63,746 bases of DNA from an uncultured Butyrivibrio sp. (GTDB taxonomy: Bacteria > Bacillota > Clostridia > Lachnospirales > Lachnospiraceae), in NCBI GenBank assembly GCA_946623755.1, contig CAMORK010000005.1:1-63746 (forward strand). Direction: 5' to 3'. This document shows positions 35,750 to 43,743 of this stretch, in pieces. The notes under the pieces are model-generated. The model did not search any database. It was not told the origin of the DNA and saw only the letters and a program-made list of their open reading frames with translations. The position numbers were made by a program, and so were the translations under genes. Every line of letters starts with the position of its first letter. The first letter of the stretch is position 1.

Positions 35750-38563
35750 TTATTTACCGCCTGTAAGCTTGTTGATGATGATCTTACCTGCTCTCTTAGC
35801 TGCATACGGTCCAACCGCTTTCAGCTTGTCTTCAGACCTGTACATTGTGCTTGCTGCAGGCATATCACGTGTAAGATGGATAGCGTCAAATTCACACTTG
35901 GTTGTGCAAAGTCCGCATCCGATACAGCGGTTCTCATCGACGGTTGTAGCACCGCAGCCAAGACATCTTGCCGCCTCAGTCTTAACCTGCTCCTCTGTAA
36001 GAGTAAGTCTGAGGTCATCGAATGTATCCTTAGCAACTCCGGCCTTCTTACCGGGAATCTGTCTCTGTGCGTTGTCAAAGTTTTCAACCTTGATGTCGTC
36101 TTTATCAAGCTCGATGAACTCTCTTCTGTCACGGGCAAGATCGAGACGATTTCCTTTATGTACGAAACGGTTGATGGATACATATCCTTCTCTTCCGCCT
36201 GCAATGGCATCAATTGCGAACTTAGCTCCTGTGAATACATCGCCGCCCACAAAGATGTCAGGCTCTGCTGTCTGTCTTGTAAGAGCATCTGCCTTGGCTG
36301 TGCCGTTTCTGTTAAGCTCAACCTTGGTTCCCTTAAGAAGATCGCCCCACTGAACTGACTGTCCGATTGAGAGAAGCAGATTCTCACAAGGAATTGTAAT
36401 TGTATCATTCTCGTCGTACTGAGGATTGAATCTGTGCTCAGAATCAAATACAGCAGTACATCTCTTGAATACAACAGCTGTTACATGGCCGTTCTCTGAA
36501 AGAACTTCCTTGGGTCCCCAGCCATTCTTAACCTCGATACCCTCTTCCTTAGCTTCTGCTACTTCATCCTTGGCAGCGGGCATTTCCTGTGCGCTTTCAA
36601 GGCAGAGCATTGTAACCTTACTTGCGCCTGCTCTTACAGCAGTTCTTGCAACGTCGATAGCAACATTACCGCCACCGATTACAACAGTCTCACCATTAAG
36701 TTTGATTGAATGATCCTGGTTGATTGCTCTAAGGAAGTCAACACCTGTCTGAACGCCTTTTGAATCCTCTCCGGGAACGCCTGCCATTCTTCCGCCCTGC
36801 ATACCGATAGCAATGAAGAATGCCTTATAACCTTCAGCACGAAGCTGCTCGATTGTGATGTCTTTTCCTACTTCTACGCCGCACTTAATATCAGCGCCCA
36901 TTTCCTTAATAACATCAATTTCTGCTTCGATGATATCCTTCTCAAGTCGATAGCTTGGAATGCCGTTCATAAGCATTCCGCCGGCTCTTTTCTCTTTTTC
37001 AAATACGGTTACAGGATAGCCGTTGAGTCTCAGGTAATATGCAGCTGAAAGACCTGCCGGTCCTCCACCGATTACTGCTACCTTGTACTCATCGCCCCAC
37101 ATACCGCCGTCATGCTTCTCGCATAGAGGCACATATCTCTTATCTGCCTTAAGATCGAGTGAAGCAATAAACTTCTTGATCTCATCGATAGCCAGAGGCT
37201 GGTCGATAGTTCCTCTTGTACATGCATCCTCACAACGTCTGTTGCAGACAGCACCACAAACCATAGGGAATGGATTATCCTGTTTGATGAGCTTAAGAGC
37301 ATCTTCATATCTGCCCTCTGCAGCCATCTTTATATATCCCTGAACTGACAGGTGAACAGGACAAGCTGTCTTACAAGGAGCTGTACCTGTGTCATAGCAG
37401 TTGATCTTGGCATCATCACGATAGTTGTAATTCCACTTGTGAGGTCCCCACTTCTTGTTATCAGGAAGCTCACTCTTAGGATATGTAACCTCTGTGCCAT
37501 TCTTCTTGCAGAGTTTCTGACCAAGCTTGGCTGCGCCTACAGGACATACCTCTACACACTTACCGCAGGCAACACATTTCTCCTTCTCAACATGAGCTCT
37601 GTAAGCAGATGCTGACATATTAGGTGTGTTGAAGAGCTGTGATGTACGAAGAGCGTTACATACGCCGGGCGCACAGTTACAGATAGCAACAATCTTGCCC
37701 TCGCCGTCGATATTGGTGATCTGGTGAACATAGCCGTGGCGCTCTGCTCTCTCAAGGATCTCATAAACTTCTTCCTTGGTGATATAATGTCCGATTCCAC
37801 GGTCATCCATGTACTCAGCCATGTCACCCATTCCGATACAGTAGTCACCGCGGATCTCACCGCTGCCTTCGCCACGCATAGCCTGCTGCTTACGACATGA
37901 GCACTCGGAAATACCGTACTTGTCATACATGTCGATCCAACGTGAAAGATGTTCAACAGGTACTGACTGATTCTCCAGTGAGATAGCCTTTTCAACAGGA
38001 ATAACGTGCATTCCGATTCCGGCGCCTCCGGGCGGAACAGACTCTGTGATTCCCTGAAGCGGAAGCTGTGTCATAAGGTTAAAGAATGTAGCCATCTCAG
38101 GATGCTCATCGGTAATCTTATCCTGCATCATCATAAACTCAGCTGATCCCGGAACGAAAATAGGAAGCTCATACTGAAGGTGCTTATCAGGCGTCTTAGC
38201 CCTGTTCTGTTCAATGATACCGATAAATCTGAGGTCATGAACCATCTTGGTGCAATCTTCCTCAGTCATGTTATTCATTTTGGCGAGTTCCGGTATTGAG
38301 TAAGGAACACGTGTCTTTTTGAAATTGAGACAGAACCTTACCTGCTCCTTGTTAAGAACACGGTCAAGCATCCAATACTCAGGATCTCTGTTGTTGATCT
38401 TTTTTGTGATCTTTTTGACCATACGATCAGTTATGAGAGTTGCCAGCTCAAGAACCATTTTTTCCTTTTCAGGATCTTCTGCCACATAGTTCTCGTCCTG
38501 CCAAAAGTCATTCTCGTTGATCATAGGATCGCCGATTTTCCATTCAGCCATAGTTTTTGCCAT
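35750..38563 (-). CDS. Multidomain FAD/NAD(P) oxidoreductase with 4Fe-4S clusters (GltD/NfnL-like)
   Basis: A 937-residue soluble protein. Residues 1-300 form an unusual N-terminal part with Cys clusters SECSCRK (220-226) and CNCAPGVC (295-302). A ferredoxin-like cluster follows at 330-340 (CVACGKCVEVC), then the GltD-type Fe-S domain (397-448, CKTACP, CGAVCNRRCEDAC), the FAD site VIGGGPAGLSAAYY near 498, the NAD(P) site VVIGGGNVAIDVA near 627, and a C-terminal ferredoxin cluster at 867-890 (CLGCG, CIGCGLCTTKC). It probably moves electrons between NAD(P)H and a ferredoxin-like or dedicated partner. AAGGGGA precedes ATG. No clear operon partners. Confidence 0.88.
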   Translation of the reverse strand: MAKTMAEWKIGDPMINENDFWQDENYVAEDPEKEKMVLELATLITDRMVKKITKKINNRDPEYWMLDRVLNKEQVRFCLNFKKTRVPYSIPELAKMNNMTEEDCTKMVHDLRFIGIIEQNRAKTPDKHLQYELPIFVPGSAEFMMMQDKITDEHPEMATFFNLMTQLPLQGITESVPPGGAGIGMHVIPVEKAISLENQSVPVEHLSRWIDMYDKYGISECSCRKQQAMRGEGSGEIRGDYCIGMGDMAEYMDDRGIGHYITKEEVYEILERAERHGYVHQITNIDGEGKIVAICNCAPGVCNALRTSQLFNTPNMSASAYRAHVEKEKCVACGKCVEVCPVGAAKLGQKLCKKNGTEVTYPKSELPDNKKWGPHKWNYNYRDDAKINCYDTGTAPCKTACPVHLSVQGYIKMAAEGRYEDALKLIKQDNPFPMVCGAVCNRRCEDACTRGTIDQPLAIDEIKKFIASLDLKADKRYVPLCEKHDGGMWGDEYKVAVIGGGPAGLSAAYYLRLNGYPVTVFEKEKRAGGMLMNGIPSYRLEKDIIEAEIDVIKEMGADIKCGVEVGKDITIEQLRAEGYKAFFIAIGMQGGRMAGVPGEDSKGVQTGVDFLRAINQDHSIKLNGETVVIGGGNVAIDVARTAVRAGASKVTMLCLESAQEMPAAKDEVAEAKEEGIEVKNGWGPKEVLSENGHVTAVVFKRCTAVFDSEHRFNPQYDENDTITIPCENLLLSIGQSVQWGDLLKGTKVELNRNGTAKADALTRQTAEPDIFVGGDVFTGAKFAIDAIAGGREGYVSINRFVHKGNRLDLARDRREFIELDKDDIKVENFDNAQRQIPGKKAGVAKDTFDDLRLTLTEEQVKTEAARCLGCGATTVDENRCIGCGLCTTKCEFDAIHLTRDMPAASTMYRSEDKLKAVGPYAAKRAGKIIINKLTGGK

Positions 38564-38646
38564 AAGTAATCCCCTTTTTCTTAAAATAAAAATTAATCTT
38601 TTAATCTACTTATATACTAACATATAAGCAGGTTTTTTTCCGCAAA

Positions 38647-38670
38647 AAAAGGCGATTTTCATCGCCTTTT
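38647..38670 (-). terminator. Terminator of the peptide importer operon
   Basis: AAAAGGCGAT (38647-38656) pairs with ATCGCCTTTT (38661-38670), loop of four; on the minus strand it is followed by TTTTTTTGC. It lies 28 bases after the oppF-like stop. Confidence 0.9.
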
Positions 38671-38698
38671 AAGCAATACTTATTAGTTTCCAAGACAC

Positions 38699-39670
38699 TC
38701 AGTTTTCATCGTAAAGATGGCAGCAAACAACGTGTCCGTTTCCCATATCCTTAGGTACCGGAGCAACCTCTTTGCACTTTGCCATGCACTGAGAACATCT
38801 TGTATGGAACTTGCATCCCTTAGGTGGGTTTGCAGGTGAAGGAATATCTCCCTGAAGCAGGATTCTGTCCTTCTTGATCTCAGGATCCGGCATTGGTATT
38901 GCTGAGAACAATGCCTTTGTATACGGGTGAAGAGGATTTGCAAAGATATCCTCTGTGTTTCCGGTCTCCACAAGATTTCCAAGATACATTACGCCAATAG
39001 TATCCGAAATATGTTCAACTACAGAAAGGTCATGAGAAATGAACAGATATGTAAGTCCTCTGTCCTCCTGGAGCTGTTTTAAAAGGTTGATGATCTGAGC
39101 CTGAATTGAAACGTCCAGAGCTGATACAGGCTCATCACATACTACAAACTCAGGCTTAAGGGCAAGAGCTCTTGCGATACAGATACGCTGTCTCTGTCCA
39201 CCTGAAAACTCATGAGGATATCTGTCTTTGTGGTATTCCTGAAGGCCACATTCCTTCATGATATTTGATATGTACTGATCATATTCTGAAGCAGGTACAA
39301 GACCATGCTCCTTGACAGCCTCACCGATGATCTCTCCGATAGGAAGTCTTGGTGAAAGAGATGAATACGGATCTTGGAAGATAATCTGCATCTTGGTCCT
39401 GAGTTCTCTGAGCTGTTTCTTGTCAAGCTTACTGATATCCTGTCCGTTAAAGATTATATCTCCTTCAGTCTTCTCAATAAGTCTTAAAATCGTACGTCCA
39501 GTTGTAGACTTACCACATCCGGACTCACCAACAAGTCCCATGGTTGTTCCCTTTTTAATTGTGAAGGAAACATCATCTACAGCCTTTACTGATCCTGTAA
39601 CACCGCCAAAGAAGCCGCCCTTAATCGGGAAGTATTTCTTGAGGTGTTTAACTTCTAATATGTTCTCCAT
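38699..39670 (-). CDS. oppF: Oligopeptide ABC transporter ATP-binding protein, OppF/DppF type
   Basis: A 323-residue ATPase with Walker A GLVGESGCGKSTTGR, signature FSGGQRQRICIARAL, Walker B FVVCDEPVSALD and the C-terminal oligopeptide-transporter extension with CKFHTRCSQC, an OppD/F hallmark. It couples ATP hydrolysis to peptide uptake with OppD. The ATG overlaps the oppD stop by one base. Confidence 0.93.
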   Translation of the reverse strand: MENILEVKHLKKYFPIKGGFFGGVTGSVKAVDDVSFTIKKGTTMGLVGESGCGKSTTGRTILRLIEKTEGDIIFNGQDISKLDKKQLRELRTKMQIIFQDPYSSLSPRLPIGEIIGEAVKEHGLVPASEYDQYISNIMKECGLQEYHKDRYPHEFSGGQRQRICIARALALKPEFVVCDEPVSALDVSIQAQIINLLKQLQEDRGLTYLFISHDLSVVEHISDTIGVMYLGNLVETGNTEDIFANPLHPYTKALFSAIPMPDPEIKKDRILLQGDIPSPANPPKGCKFHTRCSQCMAKCKEVAPVPKDMGNGHVVCCHLYDEN

Positions 39671-40806
39671 TAGTTAAGACCTCCTTCCTCACATCTGTAG
39701 CATGCAACTTCATGTGTAGGTGATACCTTATAGGTCTTGGGATATGCGCCGCTGCACTTTGCTGTGCACATCTCACATCTATCCTTGAAATAACAGTAAT
39801 TAGGCATATCAATAGGGTTAGGAACATTACCCGGTATGCTGTAAAGCTTGTCCACATGCTTACCAACCACAGGCTTTGAATTCATAAGGCCAATGGTATA
39901 TGGATGTCTCGGGTCCTTGAAAATCTCTGTTGCCGTACCTTTTTCTACTACTCTTCCGGCATACATAACAACAACATAATCAGCCATCTCAGCTACAACA
40001 CCAAGGTCATGGGTAATAAGCATAATTGAACTTCCGACCTTTTCCTTAAGTCCTCTTAAAAGGTCAAGGATCTGTGCCTGGATTGTAACGTCAAGAGCTG
40101 TAGTAGGCTCATCGGCAATGATAAGCTTGGGATCGCAGGCAAGGGCCATAGCGATCATAACACGCTGTCTCATACCACCTGAGAGTTCGTGAGGATACAT
40201 CTTGTAAACGCCCTCTTTGTTGGCAATACCAACAAGCTGAAGCATCTCAAGTGTTCTTGCCTTAACATCTTCCGCAGTCATGGAAGGGTTGTGGAGCTTT
40301 ATTACCTCATCGACCTGGTCACCGATCCTGAATACAGGATTAAGGCTGGTCATAGGCTCCTGGAAGATCATACTCATGGAATTACCACGGAGCTTCTGCA
40401 TGTATGATGCAGGTGCGTTAACAACATTGATTGCCTTGTCTCCGGTATTAAATCTGATCTCACCCTCTACAGTCTGTCCTGAAGGGCGCTGAACCAGCTG
40501 CATAAGTGAAAGAGAAGTTACACTCTTTCCGCATCCCGATTCACCAACGATACCTACTGTCTTGCCGTTAGGAACTTCAAATGAAACACCGTCAACGGCC
40601 TTAACTGTTCCGATATCTGTAAAGAAATAAGTGTGTACGTTATCAAACTCTACACAGTTATCCGGATTCTTCATCTGAGTTACATACTCACTCTCCGGAA
40701 TGTTTTTTCTGTTTCTCTTTTTCTCAATTGCTGCAGTGATCTTACGGTTCTCTCTTGAAATCCTTCTCGACTCCCTGGCAGAAATATAATTATCCTTTTT
40801 AGCCAT
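39670..40806 (-). CDS. oppD: Oligopeptide ABC transporter ATP-binding protein, OppD/DppD type
   Basis: A 378-residue ATPase with an N-terminal basic extension of about 45 residues (SARESRRISRENRKITA in part), Walker A GIVGESGCGKSVTS, signature LSGGMRQRVMIAMAL, Walker B LIIADEPTTALDV and the C-terminal FKDRCEMC cluster. An in-frame GTG overlaps the oppC stop; the ATG at 40806, eight bases after AGAGG, is the better start. The basic extension is longer than usual for OppD. Confidence 0.92.
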   Translation of the reverse strand: MAKKDNYISARESRRISRENRKITAAIEKKRNRKNIPESEYVTQMKNPDNCVEFDNVHTYFFTDIGTVKAVDGVSFEVPNGKTVGIVGESGCGKSVTSLSLMQLVQRPSGQTVEGEIRFNTGDKAINVVNAPASYMQKLRGNSMSMIFQEPMTSLNPVFRIGDQVDEVIKLHNPSMTAEDVKARTLEMLQLVGIANKEGVYKMYPHELSGGMRQRVMIAMALACDPKLIIADEPTTALDVTIQAQILDLLRGLKEKVGSSIMLITHDLGVVAEMADYVVVMYAGRVVEKGTATEIFKDPRHPYTIGLMNSKPVVGKHVDKLYSIPGNVPNPIDMPNYCYFKDRCEMCTAKCSGAYPKTYKVSPTHEVACYRCEEGGLN

Positions 40807-40811
40807 CTTTA

Positions 40812-42473
40812 TCACCTCTTCATCTTTGGATCAAACGCATCACGAAGTCCGTCACCTATAAAGTTAAAGGCAAGAACCGTAAGCAGGATGAATACGCCGG
40901 CAGGAAGCCAAACAAATACATAATTGCTCATAACGTAAGAATCATTAACCGCGTTGATGATCGATCCCCATGAAGCAGCAGGATACTTGATACCAAGTCC
41001 AAGGAATGAAAGTGTTGCCTCTGCAAGGATTACATCACCAAGTCCCATACTTGCAAATACAATAAGCTGTGGAACTACGTTTGGAATAAGGTGCTTAAAG
41101 ATACGTCTGTAAGTGCTGATACCTGTTGCCTCTGCTGCAACCATGAACTCCTGCTCACGAAGGGAAAGGATCTGTCCTCTTACAATACGGGCAATTCCAA
41201 CCCATCCGATAACAGCCATGATAACGCAGAGCATATAAATACGTGTTGTAGCGCTTGCCTGATAGTAATCCATGATTGAACCAAGGATCAGGTAAAGAGG
41301 CATTGTAGGAATACAGTAAACCACATCAACTATACGCATCAGGAGGTTATCTACCCAGCCTCCGAAGAAACCTGCGATACCACCGATGATCATTCCGATG
41401 AATACCTCAATGAAAATAACTACAAATCCGATGAGAAGTGAAATACGTCCACCGTACATAAGTCTTGCAAGAAGGTCCATACCGTTCGCATCTGTACCAA
41501 CCCAGTGCTTGGCTGATGGTCTTGCGTATGTATCGATAACTCGTGTCTCCTGGAATCTTCTGAATGTGTACTGACCGTTTTTATTCTCGATCCTGTACTC
41601 AATCTCGGTTCCGTCATCGTCAGCAAATGTAAATGATGACTGTCCTGCTTCAATAGCATTCATGGCCGCTTCCTTGTATGCAGGGCTGATGAACACACCT
41701 GCGTTAGCTGCATTAAAGTTTACGTCTGAAACCAGCGCAACTTCTGAAGCACCGTCCATGATAACATCTCCGTCAACGGAATATGTCTTGCCGTCTGCAT
41801 CAAAAGACTTCTCTCCGTCAGCGATAGCCGAAAGTGCTCCGCAGTAAAAATCATAAGAGAATTTTGCATCCTTAGCATAAGGTGTAAAGGACTTCATGGC
41901 AGCTACGCCCATCTCAGTTGCTTCGTAAACTGCAGGGAACGGATCACCGTTGTCCTGGAATATATATGTCTTGCCATCTTTGTCTGTAAAGAAGTTCTCA
42001 CCTGCTGCAACAGCTTCATCATAAGCTGCATTCTTCTTAAGAAGCATATTTACTTCTTCAAGTGAGAATATGCGGTAAACGCCCTCTCCTACATTTCCAA
42101 GTCCAAGGAGTGAACCATCTCTTGTTTCAAATACATACTTCCCTGTAGAAGCAGCAATAAGTGTCTTGGAATAAATATCTGACGGAAGTTTGGTTCCGTC
42201 TGCCTGATAGATCTGATACTGATCTATGGCAGTTGCTCCGGCATAATCCTTAAGGATCTGCTCTGTTGTATAGAATACCTGACTCTGTGAATAGGGATTT
42301 AAAAGACCTCCCACAAATGAGAACAGGAACATAAATACTATAATAACGATACCTACAATAGCGAGTTTGTTTCTGATGAATCTCTTAAAGACCATCATTC
42401 CGGGAGAAAGAACTCTGACTCTGTTTGCATCATCAAGGCTCATATCTTTTTTCTCTATATTTTCCTTAGCCAT
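40812..42473 (-). CDS. oppC: Oligopeptide ABC transporter permease OppC with large extracytoplasmic insertion
   Basis: A 553-residue permease. After the first membrane segment (37-57) there is an insertion of about 260 residues (62-320) before the usual HWVGTDANGMDLLARL motif and the five core segments with the EAA loop AAEATGISTYRRIFKHLIP. Standard OppC is about 300 residues, so the insertion nearly doubles it. It should lie outside the membrane, next to OppA, and has repeated YxF/EIEY-like beta patterns. AAAGGAGG precedes ATG. Confidence 0.9.
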   Translation of the reverse strand: MAKENIEKKDMSLDDANRVRVLSPGMMVFKRFIRNKLAIVGIVIIVFMFLFSFVGGLLNPYSQSQVFYTTEQILKDYAGATAIDQYQIYQADGTKLPSDIYSKTLIAASTGKYVFETRDGSLLGLGNVGEGVYRIFSLEEVNMLLKKNAAYDEAVAAGENFFTDKDGKTYIFQDNGDPFPAVYEATEMGVAAMKSFTPYAKDAKFSYDFYCGALSAIADGEKSFDADGKTYSVDGDVIMDGASEVALVSDVNFNAANAGVFISPAYKEAAMNAIEAGQSSFTFADDDGTEIEYRIENKNGQYTFRRFQETRVIDTYARPSAKHWVGTDANGMDLLARLMYGGRISLLIGFVVIFIEVFIGMIIGGIAGFFGGWVDNLLMRIVDVVYCIPTMPLYLILGSIMDYYQASATTRIYMLCVIMAVIGWVGIARIVRGQILSLREQEFMVAAEATGISTYRRIFKHLIPNVVPQLIVFASMGLGDVILAEATLSFLGLGIKYPAASWGSIINAVNDSYVMSNYVFVWLPAGVFILLTVLAFNFIGDGLRDAFDPKMKR

Positions 42474-42489
42474 TTTTCTTCCTCCTTTC

Positions 42490-43476
42490 TTAGTTTACTC
42501 GTACTCTTGGATCTACAAGAGCATATGTAATATCTGCAATGAGGTTGCCCAGAAGAATAAGGACAGCCATAAATACCATGTAGAACATAACAAAAGGAAT
42601 ATCTCCCTGTGTTACGCACTGATAGAAGGTATATCCGATTCCGGGGATCTGATACAGAGTCTCAGTGATCATAGCTCCACCAAAAAGTCCCGGAAGAGAT
42701 CCTCCAAGAAGTGTAACAATAGGAATGAGGGTATTTCTGAAAGCATGGTGATTGATAACCCTGTTTTCAGAAAGACCTTTAGCTCTTGCAGTTCTGATGT
42801 AATCAGAATTAAGAACCTCAAGCATATTGGCACGTGTATAACGCATGAGTGATCCGATACTTACAACAACCAGTGTAAGTGTAGGAAGAATCATGTGTTT
42901 AACCATATCTAAAACTTTTCCGGCATCAGACATAGTCTCATGCATACGGCTTACGATGCCGTACAGATCAACCCATCCAAGTCTGATGGAAAAGATATAT
43001 TTCAAAATTGTCGCAAAGAAAAAGCTCGGCAGTGAAATACCGATAAGTGCAATAACAGTTATTGCGTAGTCTGCAATTGAATACTGCTTTCTTGCCGCAA
43101 CAATACCGGCAGGAATAGCAATGATGATTTCAATAATAAATGATGCAAGTCCAAGTCCGAATGAATACCAGATAACACCAGAAAACTTCTGAAGAACCGG
43201 CTGATTGAAATACCAGGAATCTCCAAAATCCAGTCTTATTGCTTTGGAAAGCCATCTGAAATATCCCTGAACTATGCCGGTATCCAGACCATACTGAGCG
43301 TTGAGCTGATCAACCCACTCCTGATATGACTTTGATCCGGGTCTCTGGGCAAGAGTCATTGCCTGAGTCTCCACGTAAGATGTAGGCATCAGACGCATTA
43401 TTGTATAAATGATCATAGATACAAAGAATAGAAGAACAACAGATATAAGCAGTCTTCTAATTATAAACTTCTTCAT
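42490..43476 (-). CDS. oppB: Oligopeptide ABC transporter permease OppB
   Basis: A 328-residue permease with six membrane segments, starting FIIRRLLISVVLLFFVSMI, and the EAA loop YIRTARAKGLSENRVINHHA. It forms the channel with OppC. Size is normal. Start supported by GGAGC. It lies 267 bases after the oppA gene, with the structured repeat B and a further hairpin in the gap. Confidence 0.92.
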   Translation of the reverse strand: MKKFIIRRLLISVVLLFFVSMIIYTIMRLMPTSYVETQAMTLAQRPGSKSYQEWVDQLNAQYGLDTGIVQGYFRWLSKAIRLDFGDSWYFNQPVLQKFSGVIWYSFGLGLASFIIEIIIAIPAGIVAARKQYSIADYAITVIALIGISLPSFFFATILKYIFSIRLGWVDLYGIVSRMHETMSDAGKVLDMVKHMILPTLTLVVVSIGSLMRYTRANMLEVLNSDYIRTARAKGLSENRVINHHAFRNTLIPIVTLLGGSLPGLFGGAMITETLYQIPGIGYTFYQCVTQGDIPFVMFYMVFMAVLILLGNLIADITYALVDPRVRVN

Positions 43477-43529
43477 TGTAGTGGTGCTCCTTATCTAGTA
43501 GAAAACAAAATCAAATCTTTTGGCGCAGA

Positions 43530-43559
43530 AATCGCAGTGCATATTTCAGCGCTGCGATT
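43530..43559. other. Hairpin ahead of oppB
   Basis: AATCGCAGTGC (43530-43540) pairs with GCGCTGCGATT (43549-43559) over 11 positions including one G-T pair, loop of eight. No U-run. It may shape mRNA processing between oppA and oppB. Confidence 0.6.
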
Positions 43560-43586
43560 AGTGGCCGTAAATATTTAATATCATAC

Positions 43587-43743
43587 GTGATATACGGATT
43601 GCTCCGCTTGCGCTCTCGCAATCCTACATACATTCGGAATCCGGACTATCGTCCTACTTCCTCATGTATGTTCGCATCTCAAAGTCAAATGAATTTCTTC
43701 ATGCAAGCATGGAAATTCATTCGACCTTGATCTGCTATATCAC
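43587..43743. repeat. Structured intergenic repeat, copy B
   Basis: Outer arms GTGATATA (43587-43594) and TATATCAC (43736-43743). Hairpin 1 GGATTGC/GCAATCC (43596-43624) has the same stem as copy A. ACATACAT pairs with ATGTATGT (43626-43633 with 43664-43671), enclosing GGAA..GGAC-TATC-GTCC..TTCC (hairpin 2). Hairpin 3 (43688-43721) has stem AATGAATTTC/GAAATTCATT and tip CATGC-AA-GCATG. It sits inside the opp operon, ending at the oppA stop codon. Confidence 0.8.

Noticed and set aside
35697..36353. Open frame of 218 codons on the plus strand after the lipoprotein gene
   Set aside because: It begins in the lipoprotein terminator and is antisense to the iron-sulfur oxidoreductase; composition is not protein-like.
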